The translations under genes were made by a program, and so were the position numbers. 64,000 nucleotides of DNA, taken from Excoecaria cochinchinensis. Its lineage: Eukaryota; Streptophyta; Magnoliopsida; Malpighiales; Euphorbiaceae. Shown here one piece after another: positions 12,376-24,438 of this stretch. The stretch lies in assembly GCA_947683425.1 (NCBI GenBank), contig CANTUQ010000055.1, positions 8,502,501-8,566,500 on the forward strand, given 5' to 3'. Below the pieces are notes generated by a model. It did no database searches, was not told the DNA's origin, and saw nothing but the letters and a program-made list of their open reading frames with translations. Numbering within the stretch: the first letter of the stretch is position 1; each line of letters starts with the position of its first letter.

Positions 12376-14532
12376 TAAGATCCTCTAATCTCAAATGTAA
12401 CAATATTGCACATATTTAAGGAAGATAAGGCAATACATGCAATTTACTATGCATCTGAAATAATAACCTAGTAAAATTTTCTATTAGGCTCAAATTCGAA
12501 AAGGTTACTAATAGTATCCAATTACTCTCTAAGTCCTAACGTCCAACCTTACAGGTTAAAATTTCATGCAAAGTAAATCTGAATTATTGGATTATTAAGT
12601 TCTCAAACTTATGAGAGAATATTTATTAAGTCTCTACTTAATAATTATGCAATCATTTTACTCATAAAATATTGCAAGACAATTAACAATTAAAATTAAC
12701 ACATTTATTATAAAATTAAATGCCAAGAATAATAAATAAATGTATTTATTTAACAAATAAATAAAATCCAATAATCCTAAAATAAGGCACTCATGTCAAA
12801 TATCAATAGGAAACATAAATCTTATTTAACAAAAAAATAAACGCCAACTCAAATTGACACTTATGTCAACTATTTTAGGAGTCTAGATTTCATAAAATCT
12901 TTTTAGCTATTAGGATTTTTTTTTTAACGACTTCATCAATTCATCACGCAACTCATAAGTCCATTGATGAATCTATGGATGGTGCATGCTCCATCCATTT
13001 CTCAATACCATCACAGATTTTTAGTGTTACTTCTCAACACTTTCCTTTTGCAACTCGAACCAAAATTTCATTTTCATACTCAGACCACCAATCCAAATGC
13101 ACTATTGCATTTGCTCTCACACATATACTTTATGATGCACTATTGCATCAATATCATAAGCTCAAAAATTCCTTTGCATTCCCATATTACTTATCGATTG
13201 CACTCTTGCACTTCTCAAAACAACCTATGCGAAATTTAAGGAAGATCTAGAATCCTTATTTAACATTTCTGTAACATATTATAGAAAAATTTACACATTC
13301 ATGTATAAATACACATAATTGAAACACATTTCAATCAATAAGGACGGAACCTCAAAAATTTTTCAAAATATTTTCTAAAAAATTCGGAAGGTAGAAAACA
13401 CATTTTCTACACCCTTTTTTTTATTTTATAATATTTTTGAAATTTTAAAAATAAAATTTATTTTTATGGCTATCAAAAAATCTTGAAAAAATGACCAAAA
13501 AATCAAAAATAATTTGAAAAAAACTGGAGTTGATTTAGTGGTCGAAGAAGCCCGCACGCGCCCACACGTGCCGACGGAGGGAGGGAAATGTGCCCCACAC
13601 GCATCACGCGTCCTCACACACATAACCCGGTTCTGCCACGTGGCAACACCACATAGCGCCACGTTTCGACACGTCATCACTTCAGGCCACATGTCATAAC
13701 TCTATAGATCCACCTGTCGCCCACGTGGCATAAGGGTGAGACGTTTCCCTCAGTAGGACACGTGGCTTGGTCCCATTAGGCCACATGTCCGGGATGTCAC
13801 CTCATGACTGACACGTGGCACAACCTCTGTTGCCCACGTGTCACCACCTGGTTGGGCCACATGTCACCACCTGGTTGGGCCACGTGTCACTAGTTTGACA
13901 CATCACAGACACGTGGCATGGCCACTGCCATACACATGTCGCTCTCCCATTGAGCGACGTGTTAACCATGTGGCACCCAGATGGCACATCATTGCCACGT
14001 GGCATGGCTACTGCCATACACGTGTCGCTCTCCCATTGAGCGACGTGTTAACCATGTGGCACCCATATGGCACATCATTGCCACGTGGCATGGCCGCTGC
14101 CATCCACGTAGCGTGATGTCATTGCGCCACGTATCAACAGTCATGCATCACTATGGACACGTGGCGATAGGCGTGTAAGCCACTACTCACGCGCACGCAC
14201 CAACGTATGGTGGTGCGTGTGATACATGCACCTTCTTCCCTGCAGATTCAAGCATTCGGGTTTCGGCCGGTGGGGGATTTTCGGGATCTGTGATTCCAAT
14301 GGTAAGGTAAAAAATTAAAAATCCCGACTTCTAGTTTAACATTTTGAACACTCATATTTGTCCTCTCGAATCGCAGTGCACACATACACAATTTTTCGAG
14401 CCGCAATATATACACATATATATTATTCGCATAAAAAATAAATTTTTGTTGTGTATCATGCATCTTAGATCTAATAATTTTACATATAAAATTTTAGATC
14501 TATTTAGTCACATGCCAGGATGCAAAAACAAC
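12376..14532 (-). other. Long untranslated leader of the copia element
   Basis: About 2.2 kb lies between the primer site and the gag start, far more than the usual few hundred bases of copia leaders. 12400-13530 is AT-rich with no coding frame. 13535-14270 is GC-richer and made of ACGT-core repeats (listed separately). 14270-14532 is AT-rich again. The excess may be sequence gained by insertion, but I found no terminal repeats bounding it. Confidence 0.6.
13535..14180. repeat. ACGT-core (G-box/ABRE-like) motif array
   Basis: Twelve exact CACGTG palindromes occur in about 600 bp, mostly as GACACGTGGC or CCACGTGTC. Many one-base variants accompany them (CCACATGTC, CCATGTGGC, GACGTG). Within it, 13917-14002 and 14003-14088 are two 86-bp direct repeats, with a third partial copy from 14089. 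CACGTGGC is the core bound by plant bZIP factors of the ABF/GBF type and by bHLH factors. Whether it is bound here is not shown. Confidence 0.9.
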
Positions 14533-14545
14533 GGCTTTGATACTA
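14533..14545 (-). other. Primer-binding site, initiator-Met tRNA type
   Basis: The plus strand reads GGCTTTGATACTA, two C-to-T changes from the 3' end of plant initiator-Met tRNA (GGCTCTGATACCA). It lies directly inside the 5' LTR, which fixes the minus orientation of the element. Confidence 0.85.
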
Positions 14546-14546
14546 A

Positions 14547-14893
14547 TGAAACGAAAATTATACGCATATAATTTATTAAGGTAACATTAAATAATGGTAC
14601 GTACTTCTTGTAGCACATAAATACATTATAGAAACGTCTACAAGAATCCCATTTGTTTTTGGTCAATCGTCTGCCTTTTATCCACATGCGAGATAATAGC
14701 AGTTATTCCACAATCTAAAAACTCCTGAAAAATTAAGACAAAAAATTATGAGTGGGAATAAGCAGTCTTGCAACGTATACGTTTTCTCGTTACTAAATAC
14801 TGAGATCTCCCATCTATTTATAGAAATCCTAAAAGGTAGAGACCTATCTCTAGTATGACTCAAACTCTTTCTGGGCGTACCCAAACTCTATCA
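14547..14893 (-). repeat. 5' LTR of the copia element
   Basis: 347 bp, TGAAACG to TCTATCA on the plus strand, with a minus-strand TATA box at 14814-14822. It is shorter than its partner because of one internal deletion. Confidence 0.9.
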
Positions 14894-14957
14894 CAAATGT
14901 AATGGACTAGTTAACTTTTTGCTAATGGACCAGTTAATCTATCCATGCTCATCCCTA

Positions 14958-15233
14958 GATAAGTCCCTAAATTTTGTAAGTTTTTACTATTATGTTTCTT
15001 AATATTTATTTTACAATATTGAATTACTAAATTTTTATTAGTTTTGATATTTAGTCAACCATGATGAAATCTATTAGCATTAAGGGTATGCATCTATCGA
15101 ATCCCGACCTGATCCAAATAAACTAAAACCCAAAATTTATGGAAAACTTTAACTCGACCTAATCGGAAATAAATATAGAGGTCCGATCCTAATAACCTAA
15201 ATTTTTCGGGTTGGATTATTCAGCCTAGGAAAA
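14958..15233. other. AT-rich spacer, nothing recognised
   Basis: Flank of the hAT insertion. It contains TCGGGTT/AACCCGA words that also appear beyond the other side (20500-20560), suggesting one older repeat into which the hAT element inserted. No clear termini. Confidence 0.4.
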
Positions 15234-15847
15234 CCCAAAATTAGAGGTGGCAAGTTGGGCGGGTTTGGGTTGGGTCACTAATGGGCGGGTCATAAATGGG
15301 CGGGTCACAAATGGGCCAAAAAGCATGGGTCACAAATGGGCCAAATATCTAAATGGGTTGGGCGGGTTGGGCCAACCCATGGGTTAAAAACTTCTTGAAT
15401 ATATAAAAAATTTATAATAATACGCAAATGGATCGGGTGGTCCAAACGGACTGATTTTAATCCAAACGGATTTAATAACCCAAATGGGCCTCTTAAGACC
15501 CAAACGGGCCGAAATGTAATTTGATTTTTTTAATTCATTTTTAATAAAAAATAATTTTCTATATAATAAAGGGATATTAAAGTGACTAATGTAAAATAAT
15601 TTGGCCCAAATGGATTGAATGGGCCAAATGGGTTGCTTAAGGCCCAAACGGGCCGAATGGATTGGATGGGTCATTTAATCCATTTTTAATGAGAAATAAT
15701 TTCGGATATAATGAAATGATATTAAAGTGACTAATATAAAATATTTGACACAAATGGATATACAAATAGCAAGTAATTGTTCATTTTAGAATATTAATCT
15801 TACAAAAATATCGTATATACAAATAGTAAGAAATAAGCGTTTTCCGA

Positions 15848-17926
15848 TCACTCCACACTTTGATTTTGTTTTGAAAATTTAATATCCTTTCCCATATGAT
15901 ATTGACAGTCATCCTCAGCTGCAACATTAATAAATATCTAATCAGAATATTATAAGATTACGCAAAATATGTTCAAATAAATAATTGCATTTATTTTACC
16001 TTCAAATCCAAATAACCAACTACGAGTTGTAATCAATGCCTCTGCATTTTCAGGTAACATGGATGCCCTCCATTTGTTGAGAATTCTTCCTCCCATACTA
16101 AATGCTGACTCTGAAGCAACAGTAGTAATGGGAATTGTCATAATATCTCTAACCATTACAGAAAGAATGGGATATTTTGACTCATTGTCCTTCCACCAAT
16201 ATAACACATCAAATTGAGGAGTTCTACTCAGTCTTGGATCATTCAAATATACATCTAACTCGGATTTATCTCCAAAACTACTGCCAAAACTTTCAAATTC
16301 CTACATAACAATTATTATACAAGTTATACTATATATTACTTCAAGAATGCAAATATATTATTATAAAAAAATATAAAAATTAAGGATAAGAGACGCACTT
16401 TCATAAGATCATCATCCACACTTGGTCTCCTTTCTGTTGATGCCTGACAAGTTGGGTTATTAATTGCATATGACGCAAAAAGTTCATACAACTTATCCTT
16501 AATTTCTCTGCATTCATATTGAGCAACAATCTCATCTCCAAATAACTTTCTATAAGAAAATGTTATAAAATCCAACTTATAACGAGGATCTAAAATAACA
16601 GCAAATGAAAGAATAGTGCTGTAGCAGTCCCAGTACTTCTCAAACTTATCAAACATCAAAGTAGTCATATCCTTAATACACTGATCTTCACTTATTTTTC
16701 CTTCCAACAACAACAGATGAATCCTCAAAACGCTATAAAAGTACATATTTGAAGTGGGATAACAGGTTCCTGAAAAAAGATTTGTAATATCTTGAAAAGG
16801 CTTCAATATATTACATATTTTCTCAACTAAAGTCCACTGATCATCAGTTGGATTCCAAATAAATGTCGAGTCAACAACAGCCAAATATGAAAAAGCCTTT
16901 CGATAAAAAAAGGGCTCTATCAAGCATCATATAGGTAGAATTCCACCTTGTGGGACAATCCAACCACAATCCTTTGGAAAACTCAAGACCTACCCTATCA
17001 ACACATTCAACAAACTTAATTTTTCTAGCTTCAGAGCCATTCACATATTTCACCCCTTCTCTAATAGACATAATTGATCTGTCAATCAATTTCAAACCCT
17101 CTTGAACAATAAGATTTAGAATATGAGCTCCACAACGCACATGAAAAAATTCACCATTACAATGCAAATAACCATGCAAATTAAGTTGATCTCTCAATAA
17201 CTCTTGCATATTGTCATTATTTCTTGCATTATCTAAAGTAATGGTAAAAATTTTCTTCTCTATTCCCCAAAATTTTAACTTATCATAAACTTTTTCATAT
17301 AATAGAGAAGCCGTGTGCGGAGGAGGAAAATGACAAAAGTTCAATATTTTACAGCATAACTTCCAATTCTTGTCCACATAATGAGCAGTTAGGCAAAGGT
17401 AACCCTCTGAAATACATGATGTCCATACATCACATGTCAAACAAATCCTACCCGGTACTTCAGCTAAAGTATTTTTCAGAATATCCAATTCTCTCTTATG
17501 TATCTTTAAGCAACATGATTTTGCTGTATTCCTACATATTGGCTTCACATCTTGGTTCAAATATGTATGAAGATTTCTATTAGCTTCATGTTCAGCAAAA
17601 GTAAAAGTGTACCCATGCCTAATTATAGCTAAAGCTAAGTGCTCTTTGTAAGCATCTTGGTCTATCTTATACTTTGGTTCGTCAGACACAACATTAAATT
17701 TAAGACATACCTTCAGGTGACGTCTTAAACTAGAAGTCCCATGAGTAGAATCAGCAATATATTCTTTTGAGCAATGTTTACACTTTCCTCTAGATTTTCC
17801 ATCATCATACTGACTTGATGGTATGAAATCGAAATCATTCCATATAGAAGATACACGTCGTCTTTTGGAAGTGGCTTCTGCAGAAGTGTCATTGCTCTCA
17901 TCCAGACTACAAACACTAGGATCCAT
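15848..17926 (-). pseudogene. hAT-family transposase (BED zinc finger, hATC), one frameshift
   Basis: Cut-and-paste transposase of the Ac/Tam3/RICESLEEPER-like group. Start ATG at 17926. Exon 1 is 17926-16399, exon 2 is 16300-16000 and exon 3 is 15918-15848; both introns have GT..AG ends (98 and 81 bp). A BED zinc finger (CKHC then HLKVC, residues about 48-74) gives DNA binding. TCDVWTS and ITLDNARNND carry the two catalytic Asp of the RNase H-like fold, and DCPTRWNSTY is the conserved Trp block. The hAT dimerisation domain lies in exon 2 (TPQFDVLYWW, IPITTVASESAFSMGG). The frame is interrupted at about 16911 inside a 7-T run; downstream the protein continues in another frame without further stops. 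About 630 codons, normal for the family. The splice sites are my prediction. Confidence 0.88.
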
Positions 17927-19439
17927 TCTACATAAAACAATAAAGAAATTTACTTTGTTAACAATAAAGAAAACATCAAATATATATATATATATGTAAT
18001 GAAAACAAGCAAATTATGAAGCATGAAACAGTAATCAATACCTACTAATTATAACAAAAACTCCTCCATAACATAAGCAATACTTAGAAAGAAACAGTAG
18101 AAGATTGAAGAAGGGCAGATAGTTAAAGCAATATTCTGATTCAGATTTAGTAATCTTTGACATAGAGATAGACGCAATGCTCATATTTTTCTTTGGAGCA
18201 TTGAAAAATGCAATGGATTCCATGTGTGTAACAAGACTCAGGTCTAAGTATGATAAGAAAATTCTTCTTCTTTCAGTTGGTTTCTCTGGTGTAATCACAA
18301 GTTTCTCAATTAGACTCATCTCCATTGCTACACTTTTACCTTAGCAATAACAATTTAGCAGCTGATTTAAAGAAACAAGTGCTTGATATCTTTACCATTT
18401 ATATGTGTACTAAAAATCAGTATAGGATCTGCTAAATATAGCACTTAATTAATCCAATTAATTAAAGCATTTATGTTTGAAATTTAAAGCTGGGGAGTTC
18501 AATTAAGGCATTTAAGTTTCAATTTATTTTTCTGAATTGGATGAAGTTTTGTAGGATCGGAAAGGGCACATATTGGGCATTAGTGACCCATTGCAGAAGG
18601 TTTACCTCAAATAAACCAACTCTATTCACCAATAAGAATGGTAATTTATAGGATTAATTTCCATCAATATTAACTTCCATCAATATTAACTTCCATCAAT
18701 ATTATAGGAAGGTGCAGAAAGAAAAGGCATGTCATAAACAGAGACAATATACAAATTCTAGAACTTTAAACAAGTCCAAAGAAAATCCAAGAGGCAAGAA
18801 AGAACAAGAAGCCTCTCATCAAATCTAATCCTGGAAATCTAAATCAAATCAAAACTATGAAGTAAAATCAGAAACATTCAACCTCAAAACTCAAACAGGC
18901 TATTAAAGCCACCTTTTCTAATACAGATTTCAGAGAAACAAAGAGCAATTGTAGTGCAATAAATAAAAAAACCATCAAATTTGAATAGGGCGAACAGAAT
19001 TTAGGCAAGCAAATCCTCACAAAGTCGAAAGATAAATAAACAAGTATTAACTATATAAATATATAAGATGATAAAACATGACAATTCCATAAGAACAGAT
19101 TCTTCAATTCAATAATAAACTGATAGACATTTAATTATCATATTAGTAGATTCTCAGTTCATGGTTCCAAAACTAATGATATTATTAGTAAATTCTCAGT
19201 TCATGGTTCGCAAGTTAATCATCAAATCTATAATTGGTTATACAAGTGCAGGAGCAGCCTAAACCATTCGATTATTTGGGAGCTTGGTTATGTCATCATG
19301 TTGAAAACACTCTCAAGCTATAATTCAAAGATGAGAATGATATTGTTTCTTATTGACTTTGATTATTTCATCTCCAAAACAGTCCTATTCCTCAATAATT
19401 TAATTAGAAAATCACAGTGATTTGTTAACAATAATTTAA

Positions 19440-19661
19440 TTAGAAAATCAAATCATGTTGTAACCAAGCTAAAGCAGCAGCAGGAGGTTGAGGAAGCGGA
19501 TGACAACCAGTAGCAAACTCATAAGCATAATGACATAACCAATCAGTTAGGAAATTAGCTTCACGGTCCACATGAACAATACAAACCTCATCAAAATTCT
19601 GCAACTCATTTCTAATAAGATTTATCAAGAAAGAGCAAGGAGCATTTATAGAATCTTGCAC
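19440..19661 (-). pseudogene. RNase H-like (RVT_3 type) C-terminal fragment inside the hAT element
   Basis: 73 codons on the minus strand. It contains INLIRNEL, then VHVDREANFLTDWL, then CHPLPQPP and a final LQHDLIF before the stop. The His-x-x-Arg-Glu-Ala-Asn-x-x-x-Asp pattern and the Pro-Pro tail are characteristic of the end of plant RNase H-like proteins related to non-LTR retrotransposon polyproteins. Only the C-terminal third is present; no reverse transcriptase or earlier catalytic residues are nearby. It lies upstream of the transposase start, on the same strand. Probably a captured fragment rather than a working gene. Confidence 0.6.
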
Positions 19662-20128
19662 AAATCAAGACTTGGTTAAGAAATCTATAACTTCAACTTG
19701 ATTCACGAACATATAACCCATTTCAACATAAACAGAAATCAATGAAAATTATAAACAGAAATCAAACCAAAATAAATCAAACCCATTTACCGGAGAATCG
19801 TTGACGGAGGACAGCCAAAGAAACTGAACGAGTGGCAGCGAGCGAGGGAGAGAAAGCGGCGACGACTGGATGGTGGAGAGTCAGAGATGCGGCGAGGCTG
19901 GAAGGAGTCGATGGAGAGAGCTCGAAAGCGAGAAAGAGATGGGCACAGAAAAAACAGACCCGTTGGGCATTTGTGGGTAGACCCGAACGGGTCAATTTTT
20001 TTATGGGTCTTAATTGGGCGGGTCTAAATGGGTATAGTTTTTATTGGGTTGGGCTTGGGTTAATTTTTTTTGGGCGGGTTGGGCGGGGTTTTTGGGCCTG
20101 GGCCAAATTTGACACCTCTACCCAAAAT

Positions 20129-20659
20129 TATATTTTATAATTTTTACAAGTATCAAATTAATAAAAAATAAACTATAATACATTTTAAATTTCAAATTAA
20201 TTGAAAAACTACTTCAAAATTTACATATTAAACATCAAAAGTAATTAATAAAAATTATAATCACTTTACTTTCTACCAAAACAAACACAATTAATATAAT
20301 ACTTTGTTTCTCTTAAATATTTAATCCCAGTAATCACAAAAATATGATAAGTAATTAATATAGGACCATTTTTTTAATATTTTCATTTAAATAATTATAA
20401 ATTAACAAACAAACAAATTAATTGAACAATTATAATTTAAAAAGCAATTATATTTTCAAAATAAAAAATAATTAAAAAAAAGAATTTTGAATTATTCAGC
20501 TTAACCCGAAACCTTAAAAACCTATTCGAATAACCCAAACAATTTGATCCAAATTACTTTTTTTATTTGGGTTTTTGGACTTTTTTCAAATCGGATTTTG
20601 CACAGTCCAAGCTAGCGTGATATCCATGCACCTTTTGTCTCTCTCATATTTAGCTGGTA
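20129..20659. other. AT-rich spacer, nothing recognised
   Basis: No coding frame and no bounded repeat. It is the right flank of the hAT insertion and continues the older repeat noted at 14958-15233. Confidence 0.4.
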
Positions 20660-21478
20660 GAAAATATCAATGTTTTGAAAACCGAACTGGCCGGCCAAAC
20701 CGGTTTAACCGGGAACAGGTAAAAGGTTCGATTCTAAAAACATACAAAAACGGGACTAGATAAAAATCGGATTGAGCTGTAAAAACCGGTTAACTATTGA
20801 ACCAGGAAGCCAATTTTGTCCCAAAACACCAAAATGGTGTCGTTTTGGTGGGGAAAAAAAAAGAAAAAATAAATAAATAATTAATCAAACCAATTTTTTG
20901 AATAACCAAACCAATTTTTTCAGTTCAAGGTTAGTAATTTTTAAATTTTTCGGTTTCAATTTTTAATTACAAAAAACCATCGATTTCTATTAACCTCACT
21001 CAATCTCCTATTTTTATTTATAGACAATTGCTTTGTTTTTTTATTTCTTTTTTCTAATTTGGGATTCACGTCATTTTCTTATTTATAAACAATTGTTTTG
21101 CCTTCCTTATTTCTTTTTTTCAATGTGAGATTCACATATTTTTATTACTTCTTCTTATTTACAGACAATTGCTTTATCTCCCTAATTTCTTTCTTTATAT
21201 GTGGGATTCATCTCCCTTATTACTTTCCTTTCATTTGATAATGTTAAATTTGATACAAGTTCAATGATTGCCTTTATTTTACCTAAATTTATCACTTGTT
21301 TCTTTGAATTCAAAAATTTTATTTTTTTATTTGTATTTGTATGAATAGTAGATTTTTTTATATTTGAACAACTTATTTGATTTTTATATTTGTAAACTTT
21401 GTTGGATTTAAAATTACTATTTTTATATTAATTTTTTATAATTAATAAGTTGTTTGAATGTATTTTTTATATACCATA

Positions 21479-21665
21479 CACTACAAAAAAAATCAAGAAT
21501 TAGCAACGGACATTTCCGTCGCTAATTGTGTTATTTCCGTCGCTAATAACTTTTAGCGACTGGGCGACTAATTGTAGCTATTTGCTCTGTCGCAAGAAAT
21601 TTTGCGACTAATATATAAAACAGTCGTTAAAAATAGCGACAGGAAATTTCGTCGCTAAAATAACT
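21479..21665. repeat. CACTA left terminal and subterminal repeats
   Basis: The terminal CACTAC is followed by at least six CGTCGCTAA or TTAGCGAC-type words in alternating orientation. These are the expected binding region for a TNPA-like protein. Confidence 0.9.
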
Positions 21666-22577
21666 CCTAAAATTAGTCTTCATGAATATTAATATTTTTT
21701 AATATTATTTTTAATTTAATTTTTTATTATAATTTTCAATTTAATTTATTATTATTATTATTACATCCAAAATTTAATTTAATTTATGTAAATAATAATT
21801 GTACAATATTTTTGATATTACTATTAATTTAAAAAATATGATATTAAAAAAGTAGATTAAACTGTACAATATTTAAAAAAATATTTTAAAAATACTGTAA
21901 AAAACACTAATTCAAACTAAATAGTTCTACTTAGAAATATATAGAAGTTCACAATAATTTTGTACAATAAGTTCATAATAATTCAAATATAATAAAAGTA
22001 TATTAAATTATACAATACTTAAATTAAAAGTACATGTTCTTGTTATCTTTAGCAACATCCCATCAAATTTCAGTACCTACAAGTCACCAATAAAATTTTT
22101 AAATTAATACATACCAAAATTAATGAATTAAAAATCAAAATAAGAAAGATTGATTGTAAACATAAAAAGTCATAACTCGGAAATACGTTTCTTTCTTTCC
22201 AACATGCAAACATAAAAAGTCATAACTTGTGTTATTGGAGTAACATATAAACAAACACACGGCAATCAGCATATCTCTATTTCAAAAAAAGAATCGGAAT
22301 AACCGAGAGTGATATCAGATGGAGTTTCATCATACAAGTTCTAAGATACCTTTGTAGTAAAAGCTACAGTAGAATATGTTATCAACTTGTACACAGATGA
22401 TATCACAATATTCACATAAAAATTCAACTGCTAGACAATGCATTTTTTTTATTATAGGCAGCACATGATGAATACATATAATATAAATTAGCATGATAAG
22501 GAAATAAATTTTGTATAAGTTTACCATTTCTTTGATAATTGTTATCTACAGCTTCCTGCTAAGTTTGTCTATTCTCA

Positions 22578-22844
22578 TTATCGTTTCTTCCACTGGGGCA
22601 ATCTCTGAACCACAACCTGTGAAAATCACAAACAGCAGGTGTCCATTTGATGCTTTAAATGAAGAATGTGTTTGAATAATTTATAAGACAGTATTGTTAG
22701 AAAGTTTTGAGAGAATGAGAGCATCTAAATGAATAAGAATACAAATTGTTTAAAACCATTTTGGTCAATAAATAGGCTTACCTTGCCAGAGTTTTCCTTA
22801 TTTTCGATAATAGTTTGGCAAGCAAGCCTCCAGGATTCTGGTTT
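22578..22844 (-). pseudogene. Two terminal exons of an unidentified gene inside the CACTA element
   Basis: On the minus strand, exon 22844-22782 (63 nt) is bounded by a TTTGAGCAG acceptor and a GTAAGCC donor. It encodes KPESWRLACQTIIENKENSGK split over 21 codons. The next exon starts at 22616 after a TTTTCACAG acceptor and encodes VVVQRLPQWKKR then stops (TAA at 22580-22578). The exon phase is consistent across the 165-bp intron. I do not recognise the protein. It could be the 3' end of a captured host gene or a diverged CACTA accessory gene. The start of the gene is presumably near 36840. Confidence 0.45.
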
Positions 22845-24332
22845 CTGCTCAAATTGGAGAAAGCAAATATAAAAAAGATGAAAACCATTTAGTTCATATT
22901 ACAAAATAAATCCGCTTTTAATAGAAAATGTCAAATTCATATCAAGCATACTGCCTTTCTTAACAAACTAGTGCCTAGTTAATCATTAAAAGTCACTTCT
23001 CATAGCCAGCAGATAATCCTTTCTTCAATCAATTTTATGAGATTAAGCCATTTCAAGATTTCTATTGAATGCATTTAGCTTAGCTATATGATCAAATTTG
23101 GCTAGTTTATCACTAGGACTCATCAATTAAAACCACATAGGCATGAATTTTCTCAGCGCACAATAAGAGAAGTCAAATAAGTTCATTGATGCACCCATAA
23201 AAAATAATAATAATTGGTTGCAAAACTAAAGAGCATATAAATTATCCATGATTTTTAAGTAAAAGTTAGAAGAAAAGCATCAAACCTATACCATTTCCTC
23301 ACCCATGAAAACTATATTTTGATAAATGAAAGTAAAGAGAGTGAACCATACCTACGATCCTGCACAATTAATAAAACGGATGCTATCAAGACAGTAGGAA
23401 ACCAATATATTTAATTTCCACTAATTTCTTAACTTAAATTAAATTCACATTATTAATCACTTTAATATACCATTCTGCCTACATAAGAAATCCACCTCTG
23501 TTAAACCTTTTTTCCACTCAGTCAATTCCAATCCACTTATTTTACAATTCTAATATCAATTATGCCATAAATTCATTTAAATATAACATAGTCTACCATT
23601 TCCAATACAACATAATACAATATTACACTTTAAAATATTCAAATCACTTCTATAAATTCCAAACAAATTAAAAGGGACTGATCCTGCTATCATGAAGAGT
23701 GCAGAACAAAAATTATAGATTTCCAGAACAAAAATTATCTAATAACAGATTTTGGAACAAAAATTATCTGATAACAGATTTCTAAAACAAAAATTACATG
23801 ATAACAGAATTCCAAAAACAGAAATTAGTTCATAACATAATTAAAAAAATAGCTAATAATTGATTTTCGCTAATTGATGCGGAATTTTCCTATTGCTAAT
23901 GAATCTTCGAAAGCAACATTAATGAAGATTGTTTGTGGCTAATTCAACAGTTATTATAAAGTTAAGAACCCAGTCGCATTTTTCTCAAATTCATAGTTTT
24001 TCTAATTTCTATTCATTCCAAAATTGAAAATAATTGGTTGAAGAACTTCCACTACGTAAAGTTTAGGTATAGTTAATTAATATAAACATCCAAATGGAAA
24101 TGAAGATAACATCATCCCGACCTAGCTTTTGTATTAAAAAAAAAAAAGAACATGTATATTTGGGCTGTGATTATTGTAAAAGTTATGTGATTTTTAATTA
24201 TTTTTGTTCATTAGTTTGTTGCCTTCGGTCCACGCTTAGCAATGTACATTTCCTTGAGTTAAAGAACTAAAATCTAAAAGCCATAAAACTCTTTGAACAA
24301 AACAGAATGGAAAATACAAACACTTAACAATC

Positions 24333-24432
24333 AAAGGAAACTTACTTAAAATCGGTACCTTGAGCTCCAATTGGGGGTAACAAACAAAGGAAACTTACTC
24401 AAAATTGGTACCTTGAGCTCCAATTGGGGGTG
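24333..24432. repeat. 53-bp tandem duplication containing a splice-donor-like site
   Basis: Two direct copies (24333-24385 and 24386-24432, the second shortened), each containing GGTACCTTGAGCTCCAATTG. On the minus strand each includes AGTAAGTTT, a good plant donor. The retrotransposon inserted just beyond, at 24439. Confidence 0.75.
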
Positions 24433-24438
24433 GCAGCT

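Larger units (their letters stand above)
7142..14893 (-). mobile_element. Decayed Ty1/copia retrotransposon, minus strand
   Basis: Two LTRs (7142-7567 and 14547-14893) flank a 6.98-kb interior. A perfect 5-bp duplication CAAAT occurs at 7137-7141 and 14894-14898. The primer site next to the right LTR matches initiator-Met tRNA with two changes. Reading the minus strand gives gag, then integrase, then RNase H, the copia order. Every coding domain is broken by stops and frameshifts, most of reverse transcriptase is missing, and the integrase core carries a 326-bp tandem duplication. The gag leader is unusually long (about 2.2 kb) and holds a dense CACGTG array. It cannot move on its own. Confidence 0.92.
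6354..14957. mobile_element. Probable hAT-like MITE split by the copia element
   Basis: Left end TAATGGTGTGAA at 6354; the right end on the opposite strand reads TAGGGATGAGCA ending at 14957. The ends agree only loosely (about 7 of 12). Flanks GATATAAG (6346-6353) and GATAAGTC share GATAAG if one TA is lost. Both arms carry CGGTTAA/GTTAACC words like those in the MITE at 4928. The copia element sits at 7142-14893, leaving about 0.85 kb of MITE. The termini are weak. Confidence 0.4.
15242..20120 (-). mobile_element. hAT transposon with perfect 8-bp duplication
   Basis: The ends are TAGAGGTGGCAA at 15242 and, on the other strand, TAGAGGTGTCAA at 20120. The 8-bp duplication CCCAAAAT is exact (15234-15241 and 20121-20128). 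Subterminal GGGCGGGT/TGGGCC words are dense at both ends (15250-15380 and 19960-20110), typical of hAT transposase binding regions. It carries a three-exon minus-strand transposase gene broken by one homopolymer frameshift, plus an unrelated RNase H-like fragment at 19440-19661. The exact duplication and nearly open transposase suggest a fairly recent arrival. Confidence 0.95.

Noticed and set aside
13838..14178. Open frames of 92 and 65 codons in the copia leader
   Set aside because: They fall inside the CACGTG repeat array; repeated motifs rather than coding sequence.
18035..18325. 96-codon minus-strand frame upstream of the hAT transposase as an extra 5' exon
   Set aside because: No recognisable domain and no clear splice pair linking it to the BED exon, which has its own good start.
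14958..20659. An additional MITE enclosing the hAT element, suggested by TCGGGTT/AACCCGA words on both sides
   Set aside because: No terminal repeats with a flanking duplication could be placed.
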